Source: Bacillus sp. (in: firmicutes)
Lineage (GTDB): Bacteria; Bacillota; Bacilli; Bacillales; Salisediminibacteriaceae
Length of the DNA: 63,481 bases
Reading direction: 5' to 3'
Assembly (NCBI GenBank): GCA_003560495.1
Contig: PWLM01000189.1
Span: 1 to 63,481, forward strand
Part shown: piece by piece, positions 15,788-23,768 of the stretch
Layout: every line of letters begins with the position of its first letter
Position numbering within the stretch: the first letter of the stretch is position 1
Position numbers and translations under genes: made by a program
The notes under the pieces: model-generated
What the model was told of the DNA's origin: nothing
Seen by the model: only the letters and a program-made list of their open reading frames with translations
Databases searched by the model: none

Positions 15788-16597
15788 ATGAGAACAGAAA
15801 AACGCCGTTGGAAACTTTTTTTTCAAAAAATAACAAATAGCCGTCTGTTTACTCCCGTCATTATGATCCTTATTATGATAAACGCTGTCATAGTCGGAAT
15901 TGAGACTTACGAACATATTTACCAGGGAAATCAAATGCTGTTTTTCACTCTCGACCGGGTACTTCTCTGGATTTTCACTGTTGAAATTGTGATAAGGCTT
16001 CTGGCAACTCCTTCTCTGAGGTATTTCTTTAAGAGCGGATGGAACTGGTTTGACTTCCTTATCGTAGCAGCGGGCCACCTTTTTGCCGGAGCTCATTTTG
16101 TAACTGTCCTGAGGGTGCTCCGCGTGCTGAGGGTTTTTCGTGCCGTTTCCATCATCCCTTCCCTTCGACGTCTTGTCGATGCTTTAATGAGAACAATACC
16201 ATCTCTTGGGAATATTCTTCTGCTGATGGGCATTATTTTCTATATTTTTGCTGTAATCGGCACTATGCTGTTTCAATCAACTGCTCCCGAATATTTTGGT
16301 AACCTTCAGCTTTCCCTGCTTACGCTGTTCCAGGTGGTAACACTCGAATCATGGGCTTCGCAGGTAATGAGACCGATATTCGAAGAACTGTGGTGGTCAT
16401 GGATTTATTTTATAGGCTTTATACTCGTTGGTACTTTTGTTATTTTTAACCTTTTTATCGGTGTTATTGTAAGCAACGTGGAAAAAAGCGAAAAAGAAGA
16501 AGACACGTCTGAAGAGGATACAAAAGAAGAACTGAAACAGCTGAGAACGGAAATAAAAGAATTAAAAGATATTATAAACGACCAGTATAGCCGATGA
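15788..16597 (+). CDS. NaChBac-type voltage-gated sodium channel
   Basis: 269 residues, one six-helix unit that would assemble as a tetramer in the cytoplasmic membrane. Helix S4 near residues 105-135 carries arginines at every third position (RVLRVLRVFRAV). The pore loop has the selectivity filter TLESWAS, the same as in NaChBac of alkaliphilic Bacillus halodurans. A cytoplasmic coiled coil (residues about 235-269, rich in E, K and L) closes the protein as in NaChBac. In alkaliphilic bacilli the channel returns sodium to the cell at high pH and supports sodium-driven motility and chemotaxis. RBS GAGG before the ATG. It stands alone between proI and tnrA. Confidence 0.95.
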   Translation: MRTEKRRWKLFFQKITNSRLFTPVIMILIMINAVIVGIETYEHIYQGNQMLFFTLDRVLLWIFTVEIVIRLLATPSLRYFFKSGWNWFDFLIVAAGHLFAGAHFVTVLRVLRVLRVFRAVSIIPSLRRLVDALMRTIPSLGNILLLMGIIFYIFAVIGTMLFQSTAPEYFGNLQLSLLTLFQVVTLESWASQVMRPIFEELWWSWIYFIGFILVGTFVIFNLFIGVIVSNVEKSEKEEDTSEEDTKEELKQLRTEIKELKDIINDQYSR

Positions 16598-16604
16598 CTA
16601 TCGA

Positions 16605-16656
16605 TGTCAGATAATCTTACATTTTTCCCCGTCGTTCTTTCCGGTCATGGTATAGT
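16605..16656 (+). promoter_or_regulatory. TnrA box and promoter of tnrA
   Basis: TGTCAGATAATCTTACA at 16605-16621 is a perfect match to the TnrA/GlnR site TGTNA-N7-TNACA. A -10 element TATAGT lies at 16651-16656 with no good -35. The predicted start is near 16663, so the box is centred at about -50, the position at which B. subtilis TnrA activates its target promoters, including its own. Confidence 0.8.
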
Positions 16657-16697
16657 GATAAAAAATGCCACACATTAACGGGAAGGATGGGGTTTCT

Positions 16698-17003
16698 TTG
16701 GCAGTTTCTACCTCCTACAAAAACAAAAAAGTTATTGGTATAGGTATTACCAGTGAACTGACCGGGCTGTCTGAAAGGCAGATACGCTACTATGAAGAAA
16801 GAAAGCTCATACAGCCCGACCGCAGCAAAGGCGGGACGAGAAAATATTCTTTTGAAGATGTTGAACGCCTTGTCGATATCGCAAATAAAATGGAAGATGG
16901 AATGCAGACCTTCGAAATTCGTAAAGAAGAGATGAAGCAGTCGGACGTGAGAAATAAAATGCTCCGCGGTCAGCTGAACGCTGCATTTAAAATGCGCAAA
17001 TAA
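16698..17003 (+). CDS. tnrA: Nitrogen transcription regulator TnrA (MerR family)
   Basis: 101 residues from a TTG at 16698 with AAGGATGGGG upstream. The in-frame ATG at 16665 is unlikely because it lies at the predicted transcription start and has no RBS. The winged helix of the MerR family ([19 protein letters not shown]) stands near residues 20-38. The C-terminal [11 protein letters not shown] corresponds to the TnrA/GlnR tail that binds feedback-inhibited glutamine synthetase. TnrA is active under nitrogen limitation, turning on ammonium transport and other nitrogen-scavenging genes. GlnR is the paralogue to exclude; the absence of glnA downstream and the short C-terminus both favour TnrA. 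Confidence 0.9.
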   Translation: MAVSTSYKNKKVIGIGITSELTGLSERQIRYYEERKLIQPDRSKGGTRKYSFEDVERLVDIANKMEDGMQTFEIRKEEMKQSDVRNKMLRGQLNAAFKMRK

Positions 17004-17138
17004 CTGATAATCTCCCGGCCTGCAGGGTGTCAGAAATCACTGCAGGGCTTGTGATATTTCCCTTTTACTAATGGTCTGCACCTATAGACGCATCTTCAAC
17101 GCCCTGGTCTGGAAGGATTCGTTCTTCTGCCGGGGCGA

Positions 17139-17167
17139 TTGACATTCTTCCCCAATCCGGATATTAT
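17139..17167 (+). promoter_or_regulatory. Sigma-A promoter of darB
   Basis: TTGACA (17139-17144), exactly 17 nt, TATTAT (17162-17167). The transcript would begin about 50 nt before the start codon. Confidence 0.8.
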
Positions 17168-17222
17168 AATGCTTGGAGAAACAATTACTCTCTAATCTAC
17201 CGATAGAAAGTGTGCATAGATC

Positions 17223-17672
17223 ATGCCTGATACTCAAGATAGGGATCTGCTGAATGAAAAAATTACGTCGTTTATTATTCCTGCAGAAGAAGTCGCTCAT
17301 GTACAGCCGGATAATTCCCTTGAGCATGCCCTGCTTGTTCTTGTAAAATCCGGATACACTGCTATTCCAGTACTTGATCTCAACAGCAGACTTAACGGTA
17401 TTATAAGTAAAGCACAGATTCTTGATTCCATTCTGGGTATTGAAAGACTGGAACCGGAGAAACTGACGGACTGCCTGGTCCATGATATGATGACTTCGAG
17501 TTATATTGCAGTTCAGGAAAATACAACTTTTGAAAAAGTAATGCAGCAGTCCATACAGCATCCGTTCGTGTGCGTAGAAAATATGCGCGGAGAATTTGTA
17601 GGTCTAATTCCAAGAAGTAAAATTCTTGCCTTTTTAAATGGCTACCTTCACGACCTTCGCAAGAAACAATAG
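17223..17672 (+). CDS. darB: CBS-domain c-di-AMP-binding protein DarB/CbpB (YkuL-like)
   Basis: 149 residues made of two CBS domains (about 20-75 and 85-145). It closely follows B. subtilis YkuL/DarB in order of motifs: VAHVQ, LEHALLVLVKSGYTAIPVLD, and HPFVCVEN. In B. subtilis the free protein stimulates the (p)ppGpp synthetase Rel and pyruvate carboxylase, and binding of cyclic di-AMP stops this, linking potassium status to the stringent response. In a salt-adapted cell that link would matter. The start has only a weak AGAAAG ribosome site 14 nt away. A single-gene transcript. Confidence 0.88.
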   Translation: MPDTQDRDLLNEKITSFIIPAEEVAHVQPDNSLEHALLVLVKSGYTAIPVLDLNSRLNGIISKAQILDSILGIERLEPEKLTDCLVHDMMTSSYIAVQENTTFEKVMQQSIQHPFVCVENMRGEFVGLIPRSKILAFLNGYLHDLRKKQ

Positions 17673-17697
17673 CTTTTGGCGTACTTTAAAGTGTGAA

Positions 17698-17734
17698 CAG
17701 ACTGCGTCTTATCAGGGGAGTGAGACGCAGTCTG
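17698..17734. repeat. 12-bp perfect inverted repeat downstream of darB
   Basis: CAGACTGCGTCT and AGACGCAGTCTG flank a 13-nt loop. There is no T-run on either side, so it is not a simple intrinsic terminator; it may protect the darB mRNA 3' end or act together with the terminator 40 nt further on. Confidence 0.6.
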
Positions 17735-17773
17735 CCACACAGAATACGATTTCATAAAAACAGCATAATTTTA

Positions 17774-17812
17774 AAAACCCTCCGGCTGCAAAATGAGCAG
17801 CCGGAGGGTTTT
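17774..17812. terminator. Bidirectional terminator between darB and the SRPBCC gene
   Basis: AAAACCCTCCGGCTG pairs perfectly with CAGCCGGAGGGTTTT around a 9-nt loop. Confidence 0.85.
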
Positions 17813-17868
17813 ATCTACACTGAAGAAAAACCGGCATCGGTTAATCCTTCACAATTCAGCTGCCGGTA

Positions 17869-18297
17869 TTATATTGTTTTTTCCAGCTTTCTTTTACGAT
17901 CTGAAAACATCCCAAAAAGCATAAATTTTATAAGAAAGGCCGGGATGAAGGAGGTATATCTCACTTGATCCGTCATGAGAGTCCATCCGGGACGCAGCTC
18001 GATAAATTCATGTTTATGCTGCCATTTTATAAACGGAAAAGGCAGTTTCTCCCCCTCATCTATAAAATACCGGAGAGACTGAACGTGTGAAATTTTACTT
18101 TCCCACGAAAGACGGACAATAAAAAAATTCATCTTCAGGTGGACTGCTGCACCTTCAAAAACTTTTTCATCCCCATGCAGTGTGAGTTTTGGGAACGAAG
18201 TTATCGCTGCAAGATTCCTGTTGTATTGAAAGAAATTCCAGACATCAGGCAGCGGTTTGTTTATTTTAGTGCGGTAATGAAAAGTTCCTTTAAACAT
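17869..18297 (-). CDS. SRPBCC (START-like) family protein
   Basis: 142 residues, RBS AGGGGAG. The pattern of an N-terminal strand (FHYRTKINKPLPDVWNFF), central strands with HLKMNFF and ISWESKI-like segments, and a C-terminal amphipathic helix (IKFMLFGMFSDRKRKLEK) fits the helix-grip fold of SRPBCC proteins, which enclose a hydrophobic ligand. The same fold occurs as a stand-alone ligand-binding protein in many bacilli. No catalytic residues can be named, and the ligand is unknown. It lies downstream of the dinB remnant on the same strand, separated by 154 nt in which I see nothing. Confidence 0.6.
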   Translation of the reverse strand: MFKGTFHYRTKINKPLPDVWNFFQYNRNLAAITSFPKLTLHGDEKVFEGAAVHLKMNFFIVRLSWESKISHVQSLRYFIDEGEKLPFPFIKWQHKHEFIELRPGWTLMTDQVRYTSFIPAFLIKFMLFGMFSDRKRKLEKTI

Positions 18298-18451
18298 CGT
18301 ATTCTCCCCTTTTGTATAGATGCACCCGTTATCAGGCTTCAGCTTCCCCCGGGCACTGCTCCAATTTTTTACGAGACACTCTTTCTTTCTTACTTTTCTC
18401 TACGGCATCATTAAATCCCTGCATAATTCAACTTAACACTCAGTAGGAATT

Positions 18452-19627
18452 CTACGGTGAACCGTCCCCAAACCCTCTTCTCAATTTATTTTCTCCGAAT
18501 TTTTCATTTATGTTTCTCAGCAGCGCATCTTTTTCCCAGTCTGCTTTATCTTTTTCATAGGAAAACAAATTCAGCTGTTTATGAGCTTCCCCATGTTTGA
18601 TTAAATCTGTTCCAGTTATACCAACAAGACGCACAGGGCTCCCATTCCAGCTTTCTTCCCAAAGTTTTACTGCATAATAAAGCAGGTCTTCAGCTTTATC
18701 AAGAGGTGCAGGAAGGCGGACTGAGCGCTGAATCGTATCCCAGCTGCTGTAACGGATTGTCAGCTGTAACCCTGAAGCATAAACGGCTTTCCGCTTCAGA
18801 CGACGGGAAACCGATTCGGCCATTTCAGAGAGTACAGGGCGGACTGCCTTGAGGCTCACAGCATCCTGTGCGAGTGTCCGGGAGTGACCAATGCTCTTAA
18901 ATTGTTTTGCAGCTTCCGGGTCCACCGGCCGGGTATCTTTCCCCCATGCCCTTTCGTAAATCTTTCGGCCTCCTTCACCAAAGTTAAGAACAAACTCTTC
19001 GGCTTCAGCTGCTGCTATATCTCCTATAGTGTATATGTCGTATCCGGCCAGTTTTTCAGCTGTCCGGTCACCAACGCCATGCATCATAGCAGCAGGCATC
19101 GTCCAAAGTTTTTCAGGGATCTCCCGTTTACGGAGTACAGTAATACCCATCGGTTTTTTCATGTCGCTTGCCGTTTTTGCAAGAAATTTATTCGGAGCTA
19201 TCCCGATGCTGCTTGGCAGACCCAGTTCCTTCACAAGCCGCTGCTGAATTTCTTATGCCAGTGCAGGTGCCCCTTCCGGAATACAGTCCGACACATCCAT
19301 ATATCCTTCGTCGATCGAAACCGGTTCGACTATTTCTGTATACTCATTCAGTAATTCAAACATCTGACGTGATTTTTCCCTGTATCTTTCAAAGCGCGGT
19401 TCCCTCACGATAAGATCCCGGCATGCTCTTCTAGCTTCCCACAAAGGAACAGGAGGCTTCACGCCTCTTGCTCTGGCTTCATAACTGGCCGTTACCACGA
19501 TGCCTTTCCGCTTTTTTGCATTTCCTGCAATAGCAAGGGGTTTTCCTTTTAATCCGGGATGATCAGCCGTTTCCACTGATGCATAAAAACTGTTCATATC
19601 TACATGGAAGATAACACGGCCAGCCAT
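18452..19627 (-). pseudogene. dinB: DNA polymerase IV (DinB/YqjH) interrupted by one in-frame stop codon
   Basis: One continuous frame encodes a Y-family polymerase of about 391 codons, but codon 125 is TAA (19253-19255). Before it lie the catalytic motifs DMNSFYASVE and SIDEGYMD; after it, still in frame, come EIQQRL, GIAPNKFLAKTASDMKKP, the HhH region and the beta-clamp binding motif QLNLF. In B. subtilis YqjH the matching position is Lys in AKEIQ, so a single AAA to TAA change explains the stop. Everything else is intact, which suggests a recent mutation or a base-call error. Without read-through no active polymerase would be made. Its position next to the yqjE-D-C genes matches B. subtilis yqjH. 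Confidence 0.9.
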
Positions 19628-19815
19628 ATCATCATGCTCCTTTCAGCAGGGTAGATTCTTTTTACACTTCATTTATTTTACCATACGACAACAGATGAAC
19701 CTTGACAAGGACCTAACTTTATAACCGCTTTACTAGAAAAGTCTTACATACTCTCGCCAATTCCAATTCGTGTGTGTTAGAATAAAATTGTTAGAGAAAG
19801 GTGGTCGATGAATAG

Positions 19816-20010
19816 ATGGATGCTTCTTACACTACTTCTAGCTATCAGTCCGTTTTTTTTCTGGTAATCGAAGTTTTGAATGATTACGCCAGACATGAGA
19901 GACCATCACCTACGATTCAGCAGCTTGCTGCAAAAACAGGTCATTCCGAAGAAACGATACTGGAATCACTTGAATTTGGCAGCATCGGCCCGAAATCCCT
20001 TCTCCACTAA
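19816..20010 (+). CDS. Small protein resembling sigma-70 region 3 (helix-turn-helix)
   Basis: 64 residues with a good RBS (GAAAGGTGG). Residues 31-56, beginning SPTIQQLAAKTGHSEETIL and ending ESLEFG, resemble region 3 of sigma-B/sigma-F type factors (SPxxxEIA...EExVLExMEFG), yet regions 2 and 4 are absent both in this frame and in the 150 nt that follow. It could be a remnant of a sigma factor or a small DNA- or RNA polymerase-binding protein. Its last codons form part of a strong hairpin (19989-20023). Divergent from dinB, convergent with yqjE. Function not known. Confidence 0.55.
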   Translation: MDASYTTSSYQSVFFLVIEVLNDYARHERPSPTIQQLAAKTGHSEETILESLEFGSIGPKSLLH

Positions 20011-20023
20011 GAAGGGTTTCGGG
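19989..20023 (+). repeat. Strong hairpin enclosing the stop codon of the small sigma-like gene
   Basis: CCCGAAA-t-CCCTTCT and AGAAGGG-TTTCGGG form a 14-bp stem with one bulged base; the TAA lies in the loop edge. No T-run follows on either strand, so a terminator role is doubtful; it may stabilise the mRNA end. Confidence 0.6.
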
Positions 20024-20148
20024 TCGAAGAGAATTCCTGCGAATATGATATACAAGAATGCTTCAGAAGGAGCCCGGAGTGTTCAATACCTCTTTTTTTT
20101 AGCAGGGTACTCAATCCAGCAGTGGAAAACATATCTTCATAGGGACCG

Positions 20149-20181
20149 AAAAAAACACACCGCATTGGCGGTGTGTTTTTT
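20149..20181. terminator. Bidirectional terminator between the small sigma-like gene and yqjE
   Basis: CACACCGC-attg-GCGGTGTG lies between an A-run (20149-20155) and a T-run (20176-20181). Confidence 0.9.
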
Positions 20182-20205
20182 ATTGCGTTCTTCAAGGAGG
20201 AATGG

Positions 20206-21318
20206 TTAACCTTTTGCTTCGTTTATAATCTGTACAACGAGCCGGGTAAGGCAGTTAAGCTCTTCTACAGGCATCCGTTCGTTCGTAGTGTGAATGTCTT
20301 CGTAGCCTACACCAAGATTGATTGTAGGAATTCCGTGCCCTGCAAAAATATTCGCATCGCTTCCGCCCCCGCTCTGCTTCAGCCTCGGGGTCCGGCCGAC
20401 TTTTTCTGCAGCACGGCTTGCTTTTAAAACTACTTTGTCATCCGGATTCTGCTTAAAGCCTGGATAAACTACCTGAATCTCCACGTCTGCGGAAGTGCCC
20501 ATTTCTTCTGCAGCCGCTTCAAAAGCCTGTTTCATTGCCTCCGTCTGCTTTTCCATTTTTTCTTTTACAAGCGACCTGGCTTCTGCTGTAATATCCACTC
20601 TGTCACAGACGATGTTTGTCTGACTGCCGCCTTCCATGCGTCCTATGTTAGCCGTAGTTTCTTCATCGATCCTGCCCAAGGGCATTGAAGCTACGGCTTT
20701 CGAAGCGGCGGTTATAGCCGAGATCCCTTTTTCCGGAGCGACACCTGCGTGAGCTTTTTTCCCATGTATCACCGCGTATACTTTTGACTGATTGGGTGCA
20801 GCTGTCACTAGGTCCCCTACCGGACCGTCACTGTCGAGAGCATAACCATAATCTGCTTTTACGAGATTCATCTCCAGCTCCCTCGCTCCTGCGAGACCGG
20901 ATTCCTCCCCGACAGTAATTACAAACTGCACCGTTCCATGTTCCGCACCTGCTTCCTGAATTGTTCTTACCGCTTCTATCATGGCAGCTATGCCCGCTTT
21001 ATCATCGGCTCCAAGGACGGTTGTTCCATCAGAGTAAATATATCCTTCCCTCACCTCCGGGGAAACACCGAGCCCGGGAACGACGGTATCCATATGAGAA
21101 GTAAAGTAAATAGTGTCCCACTCTTTATTGCCTTCCCATGTTACTATCAAATTGCCGGCCCCGTGTCCTGTCCGTTCCATGGAATCGTCTTCCTCAACAG
21201 AGAGTCCGAGTCCTGTAAATTTTTCAATCAGTCTGTCCGCTATTTCTCTTTCATATTTCGTTTCTGAATCAATTTGAACGAGTTCAAGGAATTCGTTCAG
21301 CAGCCGTTCCTCATTCAT
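20206..21318 (-). CDS. yqjE: M20-family peptidase, PepT-like (YqjE)
   Basis: 370 residues from an ATG at 21318 preceded by GAGGAGG. Zinc-dependent aminopeptidase of the M20 tripeptidase group. Metal and catalytic residues are visible in SHMDTV near residue 80, LGADDKAGIA near 108, GEESGLAG near 140 and the C-terminal GGGSDANIFAG. In bacilli it lies, as here, next to the carboxylase and epimerase genes and is probably cotranscribed with them (57 nt gap). Role: turnover of small peptides or of a modified amino acid; no metabolic tie to propionate is known to me. Confidence 0.93.
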   Translation of the reverse strand: MNEERLLNEFLELVQIDSETKYEREIADRLIEKFTGLGLSVEEDDSMERTGHGAGNLIVTWEGNKEWDTIYFTSHMDTVVPGLGVSPEVREGYIYSDGTTVLGADDKAGIAAMIEAVRTIQEAGAEHGTVQFVITVGEESGLAGARELEMNLVKADYGYALDSDGPVGDLVTAAPNQSKVYAVIHGKKAHAGVAPEKGISAITAASKAVASMPLGRIDEETTANIGRMEGGSQTNIVCDRVDITAEARSLVKEKMEKQTEAMKQAFEAAAEEMGTSADVEIQVVYPGFKQNPDDKVVLKASRAAEKVGRTPRLKQSGGGSDANIFAGHGIPTINLGVGYEDIHTTNERMPVEELNCLTRLVVQIINEAKG

Positions 21319-21374
21319 TAGGCTATGCCTCCTCAAAAAGTTATGTACGGAGACGATTGTATCATAAATACAAG

Positions 21375-22934
21375 TTAGAGCGGGATGTTGCCGTGCCTTT
21401 TTGCCGGACGCTGCTCTGTTTTCTCCTGGAGCATTTTCAGGCTCTCCATAATTTTCTGTCTCGTCTCTCTCGGGTCGATGACATCATCCACCATCCCATT
21501 GGCCGCTGCAATGTAAGGGTTGGCAAATTTTTCACGGTACAATTCAATTTTTTCTGCTCTAGTTTTTTCAGGGTTCTCACTCTCCTGAATTTCCCTTGCA
21601 AAAATAACATTAGCAGCACCGTGAGGCCCCATTACCGCAATTTCAGCATTCGGCCACGCATATACTATATCCGCTCCTATGGATTTACTGTTTAAAGCGA
21701 CATAGGCCCCTCCATACGCTTTACGGGTGATCACCGTAATTTTTGGTACGGTAGCTTCTGAATACGCGTAAAGTATTTTCGCCCCGTGCCGGATAATACC
21801 TCCGTGTTCCTGCTGGACACCCGGAAGAAATCCTGTTACATCTTCAAATGTAACAAGCGGGAGACGGAAACTGTCGCAGAAACGGATAAAGCGGGCGATT
21901 TTATCTGAGGAATCGATATCGAGTCCTCCCGCCATTACTTTCGGCTGATTCGCAATTATTCCAAGCGGACGGCCGCCAACTCTGGCGAAGCCGATAACGG
22001 CATTTTTTGCAAAGTCCTTCTGCACTTCCATGAATGACTCTTTATCTGCTGTTTCCCGGATTACTTCCCGTACATCATACGACCTGGACGGATCTGACGG
22101 GACATGGTCCAGCAGATCGTATAGAAACTCATCTTTCTCTTCATAGCTCTGAATCGGCGGCTCTTCTTCCTGATGCTGGGGAAGATAGGACAGCAGATCT
22201 CTTACCTGGCGCAGAGCTTCTTCTTCACTTTTGCAGGAGAAGTGGGCATTGCCGCTCTTTGATCCGTGAACTTTTGCTCCCCCCAGAGCTTCAGAGGAGA
22301 TTTTTTCTCCTGTGACAGTCTCTATTACTTTTGGCCCTGTAATAAACATCTGGCTTGTTTTTTCCACCATAAATACAAAGTCAGTTATTGCCGGTGAATA
22401 TACTGCCCCTCCGGCACACGGACCCATAATAACTGAAATCTGGGGGATAACACCGGAGTATATTGCATTTCTGTAAAAAACATGCCCATACCCATCTAAA
22501 GAGAGAACGCCCTCCTGTATTCTCGCACCGCCGGAGTCATTTAAGCCGACAAAAGGCGCCTTGTTTTTTACGGCAAGATCCATTACGTTGGCTATCTTTT
22601 TTGCGTGCATTTCCCCGAGCGCTCCTCCGTAGACAGTAAAGTCTTGAGCAAAGAGGAAAATTTTCCGGCCGTTAACGTAGCCATATCCAGTGACAACCCC
22701 TTCCCCGGGAGCTGATCCTTTCTCCATCCCCTCTTCGTCAAAACGGTGTTCAATAAACGGCTGGAGTTCCACAAACGTGTTTTCATCTACGAGAAGCTCT
22801 ATTCTTTCTCTCGCCGTTAATTTGCCCTTTTCGTGCTGCTTTTCCCGGCGTTTGTCCCCTCCTCCCATTTCCACTTTTCTTCTTTTATCATAAAGTTCGT
22901 TCAGTTTTTCATACATGTCCATCCGCTGATTCAT
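21375..22934 (-). CDS. yqjD: Acyl-CoA (propionyl-CoA) carboxylase beta subunit, YqjD-like
   Basis: 519 residues from the first ATG; an ATG at 22922 or 22916 is also possible because the RBS (AGAGAAAGG) lies too close to the first one. A full carboxyltransferase with both crotonase-like halves: [13 protein letters not shown] near residue 117 and [11 protein letters not shown] near residue 170 in the N half, and [19 protein letters not shown] and KAYGGAYVA in the C half. It would transfer CO2 from carboxybiotin to propionyl-CoA, giving methylmalonyl-CoA for the epimerase and mutase just upstream. No biotin carboxylase or carrier gene is adjacent; AccC and AccB at 52-53 kb are the possible partners. 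Decarboxylase function is an alternative. The gene overlaps its upstream neighbour. Confidence 0.92.
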   Translation of the reverse strand: MNQRMDMYEKLNELYDKRRKVEMGGGDKRREKQHEKGKLTARERIELLVDENTFVELQPFIEHRFDEEGMEKGSAPGEGVVTGYGYVNGRKIFLFAQDFTVYGGALGEMHAKKIANVMDLAVKNKAPFVGLNDSGGARIQEGVLSLDGYGHVFYRNAIYSGVIPQISVIMGPCAGGAVYSPAITDFVFMVEKTSQMFITGPKVIETVTGEKISSEALGGAKVHGSKSGNAHFSCKSEEEALRQVRDLLSYLPQHQEEEPPIQSYEEKDEFLYDLLDHVPSDPSRSYDVREVIRETADKESFMEVQKDFAKNAVIGFARVGGRPLGIIANQPKVMAGGLDIDSSDKIARFIRFCDSFRLPLVTFEDVTGFLPGVQQEHGGIIRHGAKILYAYSEATVPKITVITRKAYGGAYVALNSKSIGADIVYAWPNAEIAVMGPHGAANVIFAREIQESENPEKTRAEKIELYREKFANPYIAAANGMVDDVIDPRETRQKIMESLKMLQEKTEQRPAKRHGNIPL

Positions 22935-23754
22935 CCTTTCTCTCTACAAGTTCCAGTAGGCTTCCGTGTGTGGATTTAGGGTGAAGAAAAGCTATTGGAT
23001 GCCCCTGGGCTCCCGTTTTCGGTTCTTCATCAATGAGCTGGACACCGGAACGCTTCATTTGTGTCAGTCTATCCTGAAGATCTTCCACAGCTATGGCCAG
23101 ATGATGAAGTCCCGGTCCTTTTTTATCAATAAATTTTTGTACGGGGCTGTTTTCGCCGAGCGGCTCAAGAAGTTCCAGCGTTACTGAACCGAGTGGAAGA
23201 AAGGCTACCCGTACTCCTTGTTCCGGAACTTCCACAACATCCTGTATATCAAGCTGAAAATGAGAGCGGTAAAAAGAAGCTGCCTCATCAATAGATGTTA
23301 CCGCTATACCAATGTGATCCACACCCCGCGGCTTTTGAAAAAGCCGTGTTTCTTCCCCCCGTCTCGCTTTTACGGATTCTTCAATGTATGAAGCAATCAG
23401 ACCTGTCGGCGTACCCGGAGTAAAAATCTTTTCCACTCCTGCTTCTTCAAGTCTCGCTATGTCATACACTGGAATAACCCCGCCTCCGATAACGAGAATG
23501 TCTTCCGCTTCTTCTTCCTTAAGCTGTTTTACCACGGCAGGAAATAATACATTATGCGCTCCTGACAAACTGGAAAGTCCGATTACGTCAACATCCTCCT
23601 GAACTGCAGCCCGTACGATCTGTTCTGCGGACTGCCTGAGTCCAGTATATATTACTTCCATGCCGGCATCTCTCAGAGCCTGGGAAATCACGAGTGCCCC
23701 CCGATCGTGGCCGTCCAGTCCCGGCTTTGCTATAAGTACTCTAATTCTTTCCAT
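22909..23754 (-). CDS. Fusion of B12-binding mutase small subunit and methylmalonyl-CoA epimerase
   Basis: 281 residues from an ATG at 23754 with GAGGAGG 8 nt upstream. Residues 1-135 are a cobalamin-binding domain of methylmalonyl-CoA mutase: DGHDRG (the DxHxxG motif whose His coordinates cobalt), LSSLSGAH and GGGVIP. Residues about 148-275 form a glyoxalase-like methylmalonyl-CoA epimerase: VDHIGIAV with a metal-binding His, HHLAIAV and a C-terminal LLELVE with the metal Glu. The first half completes the mutase encoded 15 nt upstream, which lacks its own B12 domain. B. subtilis YqjC has only the epimerase part. The fusion puts two consecutive catalytic steps on one chain. Confidence 0.9.
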   Translation of the reverse strand: MERIRVLIAKPGLDGHDRGALVISQALRDAGMEVIYTGLRQSAEQIVRAAVQEDVDVIGLSSLSGAHNVLFPAVVKQLKEEEAEDILVIGGGVIPVYDIARLEEAGVEKIFTPGTPTGLIASYIEESVKARRGEETRLFQKPRGVDHIGIAVTSIDEAASFYRSHFQLDIQDVVEVPEQGVRVAFLPLGSVTLELLEPLGENSPVQKFIDKKGPGLHHLAIAVEDLQDRLTQMKRSGVQLIDEEPKTGAQGHPIAFLHPKSTHGSLLELVERKDESADGHV

Positions 23755-23768
23755 AAATGGCGCCTCCT

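Noticed and set aside
16665-16697. ATG at 16665 as start of tnrA
   Set aside because: It lies about at the predicted transcription start and lacks an RBS; the TTG at 16698 has both RBS and the right protein length.
17698-17734. Intrinsic terminator directly after darB
   Set aside because: The stem is strong but no T-run follows on either strand; the real terminator is 40 nt further on.
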